From G963665925 sp963665925 (lineage in GTDB: Bacteria > Bacillota > Clostridia > Peptostreptococcales > Acidaminobacteraceae), in NCBI GenBank assembly GCA_963665925.1, contig OY762511.1, positions 310,001 to 374,000 on the forward strand: DNA of 64,000 nt, given 5' to 3'. Shown one piece after another: positions 16,971 through 24,240 of this stretch; positions within the stretch are counted from its first letter, which is position 1, and every line of letters starts with the position of its first letter. A model generated the notes under the pieces. It did not search any database and had not been told where the DNA came from. It saw only the letters and a program-made list of their open reading frames with translations. The translations under genes were made by a program, and so were the position numbers.

Positions 16971-17849
16971 TTAACCATTTCCTTCTCTAATATAGTAAAA
17001 CAGATATTGCTGTACATATCCAGCATAGTTTTTAAATTCACTATCGGCAAAATCAAGGATTTCCTTCTGTGATACGCCCTCACTCAAAAAATACTTAGAT
17101 ACCACTTTTTTTACCCAAGTATCTACAGGAAATGCGTGCATTTGATTAAATCCAAATAACAATATGCAGTCGGCAACCTTCTTTCCAACGCCCATAAGAC
17201 GCAGGAGTTCCTTCTCCGCCTCTTTTGAGGGCATTGTCAGAACCGATTCAATTTCAACCTCACCCCGTGCAATCATTTGCGCACTGGCCTTGATGTACTT
17301 GTCCCTGTAGCCCACACCACATTCGCGAAGTGCCTCAATAGAAGCTTCTGCGAGTGCCTCTGGCTTTGGAAAAGCATAGCACAGCTGACCATTAGGACCT
17401 TCAAAGGGCTCTCCATATCTCTCCGAGATTTTCTCAATGGCGTTTTGTATTCTTGGAATGTTATTGTTTGCCGAAATGATAAAGGAAATGATCATTTCCC
17501 ACGGGTCCTGTTTCAAGATGCGGATGCCATATCCATACGCTACTGCATCTTTCAGAACCTCATATTTTACAGATATTATATCCTTAATATATGAATAATC
17601 TGTTTCCAGATCAAAATAATGCTTCCATATGCGTTCAAATTCCTCTTGTGTACATGGGGACAGCGTTACCGTGTCCTCTCTTTGTTCAACACGCAGAAAC
17701 TTTCCAAAGGCAATGCCTTCATAGACCATATCGTCAACTTTTCTAAATCGAAAGGCCTGTCCGCAATCAAAGATTTGACCTACATTGAAGTCCTTGACGT
17801 CAGTTAATACAAGACTTTTATCCTGTTCTCGAACCTGCATGTGTCTCAC
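16971..17849 (-). CDS. ogg: 8-oxoguanine DNA glycosylase (OGG family)
   Basis: The enzyme excises 8-oxoguanine from DNA. The 292-residue protein has the OGG N-terminal domain (residues about 15-110) and a helix-hairpin-helix-GPD domain. The hairpin LMGVGKKVADCILLFG carries the catalytic Lys of a bifunctional glycosylase/lyase, and FPVDTWVKKVV carries the catalytic Asp. The length fits the OGG1-like rather than the shorter archaeal AGOG branch. It is a monocistronic gene upstream of the HD-GYP gene, and it is the first gene reached after the orphan cobalamin riboswitch 540 bases upstream, though a terminator intervenes. Confidence 0.93.
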   Translation of the reverse strand: MRHMQVREQDKSLVLTDVKDFNVGQIFDCGQAFRFRKVDDMVYEGIAFGKFLRVEQREDTVTLSPCTQEEFERIWKHYFDLETDYSYIKDIISVKYEVLKDAVAYGYGIRILKQDPWEMIISFIISANNNIPRIQNAIEKISERYGEPFEGPNGQLCYAFPKPEALAEASIEALRECGVGYRDKYIKASAQMIARGEVEIESVLTMPSKEAEKELLRLMGVGKKVADCILLFGFNQMHAFPVDTWVKKVVSKYFLSEGVSQKEILDFADSEFKNYAGYVQQYLFYYIREGNG

Positions 17850-17947
17850 CTCTACAATCTACACCTCTATTGTATCATTTATCTGGTTTTTTGGCTTGGG
17901 GAAATGCGAGGATAGGCACAACAGGTCCTGAGCTTTTTCGACTAGTT

Positions 17948-18022
17948 GCTTGGTTGTATTGGAAATGCAGAGCAACCTGCGGCTGCTTGGTTAGATTCGA
18001 AATGCCAGAGCAACCTGCGGCT
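17948..18022. repeat. Two tandem copies of a 37-38-bp repeat
   Basis: Units begin at 17948 and 17985 and share GCTTGGTT...GGAAATGC...AGAGCAACCTGCGGCT. The array abuts the left flank of the hairpin element at 18048-18112. Confidence 0.8.
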
Positions 18023-18047
18023 GCTCATGTCGCGTAACGCGCCATAT

Positions 18048-18112
18048 ATTGAAGTAGGAGTGAATCATCTGTTTTGTGCTGAGCACAACAGGTGATTCAC
18101 TCCTACTTCAAT
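18048..18112. repeat. Hairpin element A (26-bp arms)
   Basis: Arms 18048-18073 and 18087-18112 pair at 25 of 26 positions, with a G-U at the odd one. The 13-base core (TTGTGCTGAGCAC) is itself palindromic. Left flank CATGTCGCGTAACGCGCCAT and right flank GCATTTCTTTGTTTTTCGCG resemble those of the elements at 49299 and 55871, while the arm sequence is unrelated. Confidence 0.85.
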
Positions 18113-18293
18113 GCATTTCTTTGTTTTTCGCGTAAAAAAAAAGCAATCCACAAATTTCGATGGTCAGTCGAGGTGTTTGTGTGATTGCAAACGCTTTATT
18201 ACTTGTTGTATTTTGTCCCTAGGTGAGAGTATTAAAGCCGATTAGCGGAGGATGCCAATGCGGGATTTGATGTGGGACGCAATACCTTATGCG

Positions 18294-18326
18294 TAAAAAA
18301 GCCTTCCTCAAATACTGAGGAAGGCT
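18294..18326 (-). terminator. Terminator of the orphan cobalamin riboswitch
   Basis: GCCTTCCTCA and TGAGGAAGGC form a 10-bp stem. On the minus strand it is followed by TTTTTTACG. A second inverted repeat (TTGTAAAC/GTTTACAA, 18331-18356) precedes it and may be the alternative structure of the switch. Confidence 0.8.
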
Positions 18327-18390
18327 GAACTTGTAAACTAAAACTGTTGTTTACAATACACCTATCCACGTAGGTTTGAGTACTTTGTTC

Positions 18391-18545
18391 TCAGGCAGGT
18401 CTCCTGGCTTAGGTTCATAGCTTTTCTCCCCTTCCCGGCTTAGAGCCAGTGGATTTTGAAAAAAACTCCCCATTACAGTGGCGGGACCGCGTCGGAATTA
18501 AACCGAACTTCCCTATTAAGTCAAATGTTGACACCTGTAAACACA
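18391..18545 (-). promoter_or_regulatory. Cobalamin riboswitch without a downstream gene
   Basis: The minus strand shows the adenosylcobalamin aptamer core: TTAATAGGGAAG, GGCGGTCCCGCCACTGTAAT, GGGGAG, GCCACTGG-like pairing and CCAGGAGACCTGCCT. Downstream there is only a terminator and 450 bases of repeats before an 8-oxoguanine glycosylase. The adenine deaminase at 18618 lies upstream of the switch and reads the same way, so it cannot be the target. Otherwise the intergenic stretch 17850-18617 holds no gene. Confidence 0.9.
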
Positions 18546-18617
18546 TGTTATGGACTTCTTATTCATTGTAACCACTACATCTTGTATTGTCAATAGCTTA
18601 AGCTATATTTTACCAGC

Positions 18618-20366
18618 TTATGCCTTCGTGTGAGGGTGCTCATGTATGCATAAGTCAACGAACTCGAAATTCACAACATCAAAAAGCCCCACATCTGTCA
18701 GCTTAAGCTCTGGTATAACTGGAAGCGCCAGAAATGCCAGCAGCATGAATGGATCGATTTCCCTGTTCACACCAATGTCATAGGCACACGTCATCAGAAC
18801 CTCATGCTTGTCATCCATATCACTCAGCGGTTCGTCAGACATGATTCCGGCGACCTGAAGCGGCAGTGCGCCTGCAACCTCACCGTCTTTGATAACAACC
18901 AGCCCACCACCGATTTCTTCAATGGCTCGTGCTGCAGCGGCTATGTTCTCATCCGTATCTCCAATGATAATCAGATTGTGGGAATCGTGGGCAACCGTAG
19001 AGGCAATGGCCCCATTTTTAAGTTCAAAGCCTTCCACCAGTCCCAGTCCTACGTTTCCAGTCGCCTTATGCCGCTCAATGACTGCAAGCTTTAGAATATC
19101 CAGTTCCTTGACATACTCAAACTTGCCCTCCTTCATGCCCACCTTGCGTGTGACATGCTCAGTCACAAGGGACTTCGGCATGATTTTCATGACACGGGCG
19201 ATGTCCGACTCCATATGGAGTTCGAGGCTTGATTTATCAAATCTTCCAATGTTGATGGTGTTCCTGACACGGGGATCATCCAGCGTTTGCACCTCAAAGA
19301 GCGCCACGCCGCTGTCTGCAACCAGCTTGCCCTTCTTGAACACCTTCTGCACCTCAAAGGTTCTTAAGTTGTCAATGACAATCAGATCGGCCAAATATCC
19401 AGGGGCTATGGCCCCTCGGTCATACAGCCTATAGCACTCCGCGGCGTTGAGCGTTGCCATTCTAATGGCCGAAAGAGCCGGTAGCCCGCACTCCATGGCA
19501 AGACGTACATTGTTGTCAATATGACCGTCCTTAAGAATATCGCCAGGGTGCCTGTCATCCGTACAGAACAAGCATCTGCGCAGGTTCTCTTTCGAGACAC
19601 CTTCTACCAGTGTCGTCAAATTGCGCGCTGCAGAGCCTTCCCTAATGAGAATGTACATGCCGAGTCGAAGTCTATTAAGCATCTCCTCCACTGTTTCACA
19701 TTCATGTTCGGTCCTCACCCCTGCAGAAACATAGGCATTCAGTTCCCTTCCCGCAATAATCGGTCCGTGGCCATCGATTATTTTTCCGTGTTTCTCAGCC
19801 AGGTCGATTTTGTCAACAACTCTATCAGCCCCGGATATGACTGCGGGATAATCCATCAGTTCTCCCAAACCAAGAACACGGGGATGGTTCATCAACCTGG
19901 ACAAATCCGCCGCATTCAGGACTGCGCCAGCATTTTCAAAATCAGTAGATGGCACACAGGAAGGCAGCATGACAAAGACGTCCATGGGGATATCCTCACT
20001 TGCCTCCAGAATATACTCTATACCATCCATGCCGCATACATTGGCAACTTCATGGGGATCAGCAATGATCGTCGTGGTACCTCTTGGCACAATGGCCCTT
20101 GAAAACTGTTCAGGTGTCGCCATGGATGATTCAATGTGTACGTGACCGTCTATAAGACCTGGTGCAACATACTTGCCTTCCAAGTCAATGATTTCTTCAC
20201 CCTCATAGGTACCGCCTACACCAGCAATTCTTCCATCTACAACAGCAATATCACCACTCATGATTTCCTCGGTGAAGACATTGATAATTTTTGCTCCTCT
20301 GAGGACCAAGTCAGCTTTCTCACGTCCCGCAGACACTGCAATTCGCTTTTTGATTTGTTCTCTCAT
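18618..20366 (-). CDS. ade: Adenine deaminase, canonical copy
   Basis: Converts adenine to hypoxanthine and ammonia. The 582-residue amidohydrolase has the usual length and every hallmark of the Ade family: LIDGHVHIESS (HxH), ADPHEVANVCG, GLGELMDYP, IDGHGP, RTEHECET and FCTDDRHPGD, with the C-terminal lid ending in VNFEFVDLCIHEHPH. The ATG at 20366 is chosen because AAGGGGG precedes it by five bases; a longer frame upstream overlaps the previous gene. It is the last gene of the molybdenum-hydroxylase operon, 19 bases after the M subunit. Together they would funnel adenine to xanthine. Compare the diverged homologue at 25713-27527. Confidence 0.95.
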   Translation of the reverse strand: MREQIKKRIAVSAGREKADLVLRGAKIINVFTEEIMSGDIAVVDGRIAGVGGTYEGEEIIDLEGKYVAPGLIDGHVHIESSMATPEQFSRAIVPRGTTTIIADPHEVANVCGMDGIEYILEASEDIPMDVFVMLPSCVPSTDFENAGAVLNAADLSRLMNHPRVLGLGELMDYPAVISGADRVVDKIDLAEKHGKIIDGHGPIIAGRELNAYVSAGVRTEHECETVEEMLNRLRLGMYILIREGSAARNLTTLVEGVSKENLRRCLFCTDDRHPGDILKDGHIDNNVRLAMECGLPALSAIRMATLNAAECYRLYDRGAIAPGYLADLIVIDNLRTFEVQKVFKKGKLVADSGVALFEVQTLDDPRVRNTINIGRFDKSSLELHMESDIARVMKIMPKSLVTEHVTRKVGMKEGKFEYVKELDILKLAVIERHKATGNVGLGLVEGFELKNGAIASTVAHDSHNLIIIGDTDENIAAAARAIEEIGGGLVVIKDGEVAGALPLQVAGIMSDEPLSDMDDKHEVLMTCAYDIGVNREIDPFMLLAFLALPVIPELKLTDVGLFDVVNFEFVDLCIHEHPHTKA

Positions 20367-20385
20367 ATGTTCCCCCTTAAACGCC

Positions 20386-21387
20386 CTAGAGAAATGTCTT
20401 GCCCGATTTTTCAATGGCTTTGAGTACCCGCTCCGGTGTTGCCGGCACTTCAAGAATCCGGACACCTATGGCATCATATATCGCATTGAGTATTGCCGGT
20501 GCGACAGGTACCATGACTGGTTCACCTATCCCTTTAGCCCCGAATGGCGCTGTAGATTCCGGCTCCTCAATAAGTTCCTTTTGAATTTCAGGTATATCCA
20601 TGGATGTCGGGATAATGTACTTTGCAAACTTGTTGTTTTTTATCGCACCCTGATCCACATTCAAATCTTCATAAAGCGCATAGCCAAGTCCCATGACAAA
20701 ACCGCCGTCAATCTGTCCCTCAACAAGCTCCGGATTAATCGCACGACCGACATCCTGGACGCAATAGGCTTTTGTAACATGTACTCTTCCTGTATCTGTG
20801 TCGACATCGACTTCCACGCCATATGCATTAAAGGTGTATGGCCAGTACGGCGCACCAAGGCCCGTTTCAGGGTCCATTTGCGTCGTCTGGGCAATAAACT
20901 CCTCCGTTACGCTGAGTACTTCGTCCTCTTTTTCAAGACGGGTGGCCACAGCTTCAAGAGTCGTTCTCTTTTCAGGCAGCATTTCAAGCCAGATTTCCCC
21001 GCCAGCCGTTTTCAGACCAACTGAAGAATTCAGCCCCATTTGCATAGCAGCATGCCTGAAGAGTTCCTTTTTAAAGGCCTTTGCTGCTTTAAGCACTGCA
21101 TTTCCTGTATTGTAGGTCTGACGACTTGCAGCAGCGGTGCCTGAATCCTTGAAGGTATCGGTATCTTCACTGAGCATAACAACCTTGGCAGGATCGATTT
21201 CGAAAACCTCCGCACACATTTGCGGCATAATGGTTTTTGCACCCTGTCCAACCTCGGTTGCACCCACACGTAAAATGATTTCACCGCCAGGACCCAGTTC
21301 AACCGTGGCTATGGATACATCCGGAAATCCGTTTCCGTAACCCGTTCCATACCATCCAAGCGCAATGCCTTTTCCATGCTTAATCAT
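20386..21387 (-). CDS. Molybdenum hydroxylase, C-terminal Mo-domain subunit (NdhM-like)
   Basis: About 333 residues forming the second half of a xanthine-dehydrogenase-type molybdopterin subunit. Visible are GATEVGQGAKT (cofactor contact) and the catalytic Glu loop GAKGIGEPV near the C-terminus. A normal XdhA is a single chain of about 760 residues; here it is divided between this gene and the preceding one (420 residues), with an 8-17 base overlap. The chain starts precisely at a domain boundary with its own ribosome-site-like GGTGGGG and an ATG (21387) or GTG (21396). Nicotinate dehydrogenase of Eubacterium barkeri has the same L/M split. Substrate here is probably hypoxanthine/xanthine or another purine, judged by neighbours. 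Confidence 0.88.
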   Translation of the reverse strand: MIKHGKGIALGWYGTGYGNGFPDVSIATVELGPGGEIILRVGATEVGQGAKTIMPQMCAEVFEIDPAKVVMLSEDTDTFKDSGTAAASRQTYNTGNAVLKAAKAFKKELFRHAAMQMGLNSSVGLKTAGGEIWLEMLPEKRTTLEAVATRLEKEDEVLSVTEEFIAQTTQMDPETGLGAPYWPYTFNAYGVEVDVDTDTGRVHVTKAYCVQDVGRAINPELVEGQIDGGFVMGLGYALYEDLNVDQGAIKNNKFAKYIIPTSMDIPEIQKELIEEPESTAPFGAKGIGEPVMVPVAPAILNAIYDAIGVRILEVPATPERVLKAIEKSGKTFL

Positions 21388-22642
21388 CTGCCCCACCGCC
21401 TTCCATCATCTTTTGAAGTGCATCCAGACAACGGATGAGCGGCACGCTTTCCGTAAGAACCTGTCCATTGGGTGTCATCGAACCCACCTTCATGCAGTTG
21501 ATACGCCGGATTTCAAATGGGTCCATTCCAAGCTCGGTCGCCACACAGTCGATCTGCTGCTCATAGGCGATTGGCACCTGGGTTGCGCCAAATCCGCGCA
21601 TGGCACCGCAAAATGGATTGTTTGTATATACAGCTATACTGTCCACTTTCACATTGGGGATTTCATAAGGGCCTGGTACATGGACTCCGGCTTTTCTGAG
21701 CACATTGATGGCCCATGACGCGTATGCACCCGTATCACCGACTATGTAGGCCTCTGTCGCAATTATTTTTCCATCACGGCTTGCGCCAGTCTTCATTTTC
21801 ATCGAGAGCGGATGTCGTTTCGAATGTGCATAGAAGGACTCCTCTCTGGAATAGGTGACCTTGACAGGACGCCCAGTAAGCAGGGTGGCCAGTCCGAGAT
21901 GTATTTGCATGGTGATGTCTTCACGACCGCCGAAAGCGCCGCCTACAATCGGATTTCTAATGATGACGCCATCCTCTTCAAGTCCAAGGGCTTCGGCAAC
22001 CTCAATACGGTCAAAATGCGGGTATTGAGAAGACGCCACAATCACCAGCTTTTCCTCTTCCATATAAGACAAGCCACTTTCAAGCTGCAGAAAGACATGG
22101 TCTACAAAGGGTGAATAATAAGTGTTTTCAACAACCACATCGGCCTTTTCAAACGCCGCATCAACGTCCCCTCTTCTGCATTTATAGTGATAAATAATAT
22201 TGGAAACATCGTCATGCACCTGTACAGCATCTGGCTTCATAGCCTCAAGAGGATCAAAAAGAGCAGGAAGCACCTCATACTCAATTTTGACCTTTTGTGC
22301 TGCAAGCTGTGCCTCTTCCTCCGTCTCTGCCACCACAAAGGCGATGGGGTCCCCAATACGTCTCACTTTCTTTTCACAGAGGACTTCGTGGTCTTTGAAC
22401 AAGACCCCATGGTGGTTCATTACTGTAACATCCTGTGCGGTGATGACTTTCAGCACACCAGGCATTTGCTCAGCTGCTGAGGTGTCACAGGTAAAATAGG
22501 CGTGGGCCTTATCTGAACGCACCGTATGGCCATAGGCCATCCCCTCCATCTTCATGTCCTGAGGATACAGCGCCTGACCTGTGAGTTTGTCTACAGCGTC
22601 CTTTCTTCTATACCGTTTCCCAACGGTTTTGAATGTCGCCAT
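21380..22642 (-). CDS. Molybdenum hydroxylase, N-terminal Mo-domain subunit (NdhL-like)
   Basis: A 420-residue chain carrying the first half of the molybdopterin-binding subunit. It includes the aldehyde-oxidase/xanthine-dehydrogenase a/b hammerhead domain (residues about 15-125), then GGAFGGRED and AMRGFGATQ, the conserved pterin-binding and active-site segments. It ends at GGGADD just before the M subunit starts. The stop is clean and the downstream frame has all expected motifs, so together the two chains reconstitute a full enzyme. It sits between the 2Fe-2S and M subunits and begins two bases after the stop of the former. Such enzymes hydroxylate purines or nicotinate using water. Confidence 0.9.
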   Translation of the reverse strand: MATFKTVGKRYRRKDAVDKLTGQALYPQDMKMEGMAYGHTVRSDKAHAYFTCDTSAAEQMPGVLKVITAQDVTVMNHHGVLFKDHEVLCEKKVRRIGDPIAFVVAETEEEAQLAAQKVKIEYEVLPALFDPLEAMKPDAVQVHDDVSNIIYHYKCRRGDVDAAFEKADVVVENTYYSPFVDHVFLQLESGLSYMEEEKLVIVASSQYPHFDRIEVAEALGLEEDGVIIRNPIVGGAFGGREDITMQIHLGLATLLTGRPVKVTYSREESFYAHSKRHPLSMKMKTGASRDGKIIATEAYIVGDTGAYASWAINVLRKAGVHVPGPYEIPNVKVDSIAVYTNNPFCGAMRGFGATQVPIAYEQQIDCVATELGMDPFEIRRINCMKVGSMTPNGQVLTESVPLIRCLDALQKMMEGGGADD

Positions 22643-22643
22643 T

Positions 22644-23132
22644 TTACGCCTCCTCGCTTGACTTCGAGTTTTTCTTCATTTCTGCGGCCAGCTTGACAGA
22701 TGAAAGAATTTTGTCATATCCCGTACATCTGCAGAGATTTCCAGAAATCGCCTGCTTTATATCCTCTTCACTTGGATTGTCATTCTTATCGAGAAGGGCT
22801 TTCGACGAAAGCACCATGCCGGGTATGCAGAATCCGCACTGTACTGCGCCATTGTCTAGAAATGCCTGCTGAACCGGGTCAAGCGCCTCCTCGCTTCCGA
22901 GTCCTTCAATGGTTACAACATGCTTTTCATGGCACTGCGCCGCAAGAACCAGACAGGAATCAACAGCACGGCCCTCCAAAATGACCGTACATGCGCCACA
23001 TTCCCCTTCTCCACAGCCTTCCTTTGTGCCTGTTAGACCCAAGTCTTCACGCAGGAAATCAAGAAGGCGTAAGCCTGGTTGAATTTCCCTTTCAATCCAA
23101 TCTCCATTTACATTTATTTTAAGGCTGAACAT
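22644..23132 (-). CDS. Molybdenum hydroxylase, 2x[2Fe-2S] subunit
   Basis: A 162-residue iron-sulfur subunit that passes electrons from the Mo centre to FAD. The plant-ferredoxin-type cluster is bound by GCGEGECGACTV...SCLVLAAQC. The helical domain cluster is bound by QCGFCIPGMV and GNLCRCTGYDKI. All eight Cys are present. The ATG at 23132 is preferred because GGAGGCG precedes it; it overlaps the FAD-subunit gene by 14 bases. Confidence 0.95.
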   Translation of the reverse strand: MFSLKINVNGDWIEREIQPGLRLLDFLREDLGLTGTKEGCGEGECGACTVILEGRAVDSCLVLAAQCHEKHVVTIEGLGSEEALDPVQQAFLDNGAVQCGFCIPGMVLSSKALLDKNDNPSEEDIKQAISGNLCRCTGYDKILSSVKLAAEMKKNSKSSEEA

Positions 23133-24012
23133 TTTTTGCGCCTCCATTCTCCCTAAGGTCTACAATTTTGAAGAGCACATTTTTTATGACACCACGTATG
23201 GCCTGCTTCTTATACGGCATCGAACTCCGACCCCTTAGCCGTTTCTCGATTTCAGCCTCGAAGGCATCGGCTGCCTTTTCAATCAGTGCAGTGTTTAAAA
23301 GTTCACCTTCCAGCAGGGCTTCAAGTTCGTACTCCCGTGTCGGCGTCAGTCCAATGGAGCCGGATCCTATTCTGCAACACTTTATGTTGCGCTCATTATC
23401 AAGCTCGACATAGGCCGAGGCACTGATTCTGGAAATAGCCAGCGCATTTCTAAGGCCCAGTTTTTCAAAAGCCAGCAAACCACCAACCTGGTCTGTGTCT
23501 CGGAAACGAATATGCGTGATCATTTCCGTTGGTCTCAGGTCAACACGCCCTTTTCCCAAGTAAAATTCAGATAAGGGCACTTGACGTTTTCCATCTGCAC
23601 ATTCCAGCATAACTTCCGCATCCAGTGCAAGCAGTGATGGTGCACTGTCAGCCGCAGGAGATCCATTCGCAATATTCCCGCCCAGAGTGGCGGCATTTCT
23701 TATTTGCGGGGACCCCACACTCTTGCAGGCCTCCCACAAACCTTGATAGGTGCTGCGGATTGTTTCATTTTCTACCACTTCAGAAAAAGTCACAAGACCA
23801 CCTATCGTGACATATCCATCTTGAATTCGTATGGCCTTGAGTTCACGAACACTTGATATGTCTATAACCGCAGGGCATGTATTCTTCCCTTCTCTTACAT
23901 GCACGAGAAGGTCTGTGCATCCAGCAGCAATTTGCGCCTTCTTGCCATACCTATTTAAGAGCTGTAGTGCTTCATCTACTGATGTCGCACGATAAAAATT
24001 CTCTATTTTCAT
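23119..24012 (-). CDS. Molybdenum hydroxylase, FAD subunit
   Basis: A 297-residue flavoprotein subunit of the xanthine dehydrogenase/CO dehydrogenase medium-chain family. The FAD-binding segments AAGCTDLLVHVREG (diphosphate) and GGNIANGSPAADSAPSLLALDAEV (isoalloxazine region) are intact. It is the first gene of the operon FAD-FeS-L-M-ade, the same subunit order known for nicotinate dehydrogenase. A symmetrical structured leader precedes it. Confidence 0.93.
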   Translation of the reverse strand: MKIENFYRATSVDEALQLLNRYGKKAQIAAGCTDLLVHVREGKNTCPAVIDISSVRELKAIRIQDGYVTIGGLVTFSEVVENETIRSTYQGLWEACKSVGSPQIRNAATLGGNIANGSPAADSAPSLLALDAEVMLECADGKRQVPLSEFYLGKGRVDLRPTEMITHIRFRDTDQVGGLLAFEKLGLRNALAISRISASAYVELDNERNIKCCRIGSGSIGLTPTREYELEALLEGELLNTALIEKAADAFEAEIEKRLRGRSSMPYKKQAIRGVIKNVLFKIVDLRENGGAKNVQP

Positions 24013-24045
24013 TGAAGCCCCCTATCGTCCCTAGTGAATTTAAAA

Positions 24046-24091
24046 CTTAATGCCAAAATCAAAGAGCGCCCTCTTTGTTTGCCGCATTAAG
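24046..24091 (-). promoter_or_regulatory. Symmetrical stem structure before the hydroxylase operon
   Basis: CTTAATGC (24046-24053) pairs with GCATTAAG (24084-24091), and inside this CAAAGAG (24060-24066) pairs with CTCTTTG (24071-24077). The structure lies 34-79 bases upstream of the FAD subunit start and is not followed by a T run. It may be an operator or a leader-RNA element. I do not recognise it. Confidence 0.5.
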
Positions 24092-24122
24092 CTTCAACGA
24101 CTGTCCCAATCGTCAAATCGAA

Positions 24123-24152
24123 CGAATATTAAATATTTTCTGATAATATTCG
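24123..24152. promoter_or_regulatory. Inverted repeat CGAATATT-14-AATATTCG
   Basis: The two half sites (24123-24130 and 24145-24152) lie upstream of the hydroxylase operon. Similar GAATATT/AATATTC pairs occur before the BMC operon (34393-34404) and between the ftcD-like gene and the divergent cyclase gene (37498-37514), suggesting a shared regulator. The site is A+T-rich, so chance is possible. Confidence 0.35.
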
Positions 24153-24169
24153 TCGCACTTATATACAAT

Positions 24170-24198
24170 TTGAGCCCCTACGAAATGTAGAGGCTCAA
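24170..24198. terminator. Hairpin after the purine permease gene
   Basis: TTGAGCC(CC)TAC and GTAGAGGCTCAA form an 11-12-bp stem just downstream of the permease stop. The T-rich side (TTTATTTTTT) is on the plus strand, so as a minus-strand terminator it is weak. Confidence 0.5.
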
Positions 24199-24240
24199 TA
24201 TGTTTATTTTTTCATTTCCCTAATACACATTCAAATTCCA

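Noticed and set aside
18391..18545. Cobalamin riboswitch as regulator of the adenine deaminase at 18618
   Set aside because: The aptamer and terminator lie downstream of that gene on the same strand, so they cannot lead its transcript.
20260..21024. 254-codon plus-strand open frame over the deaminase/hydroxylase junction
   Set aside because: It overlaps two well-supported minus-strand genes and reads as a Cys/Arg-rich shadow peptide.
24170..24198. Riboswitch in the permease/hydroxylase gap
   Set aside because: Only simple inverted repeats are present, with no purine or molybdenum-cofactor aptamer signature that I can recognise.
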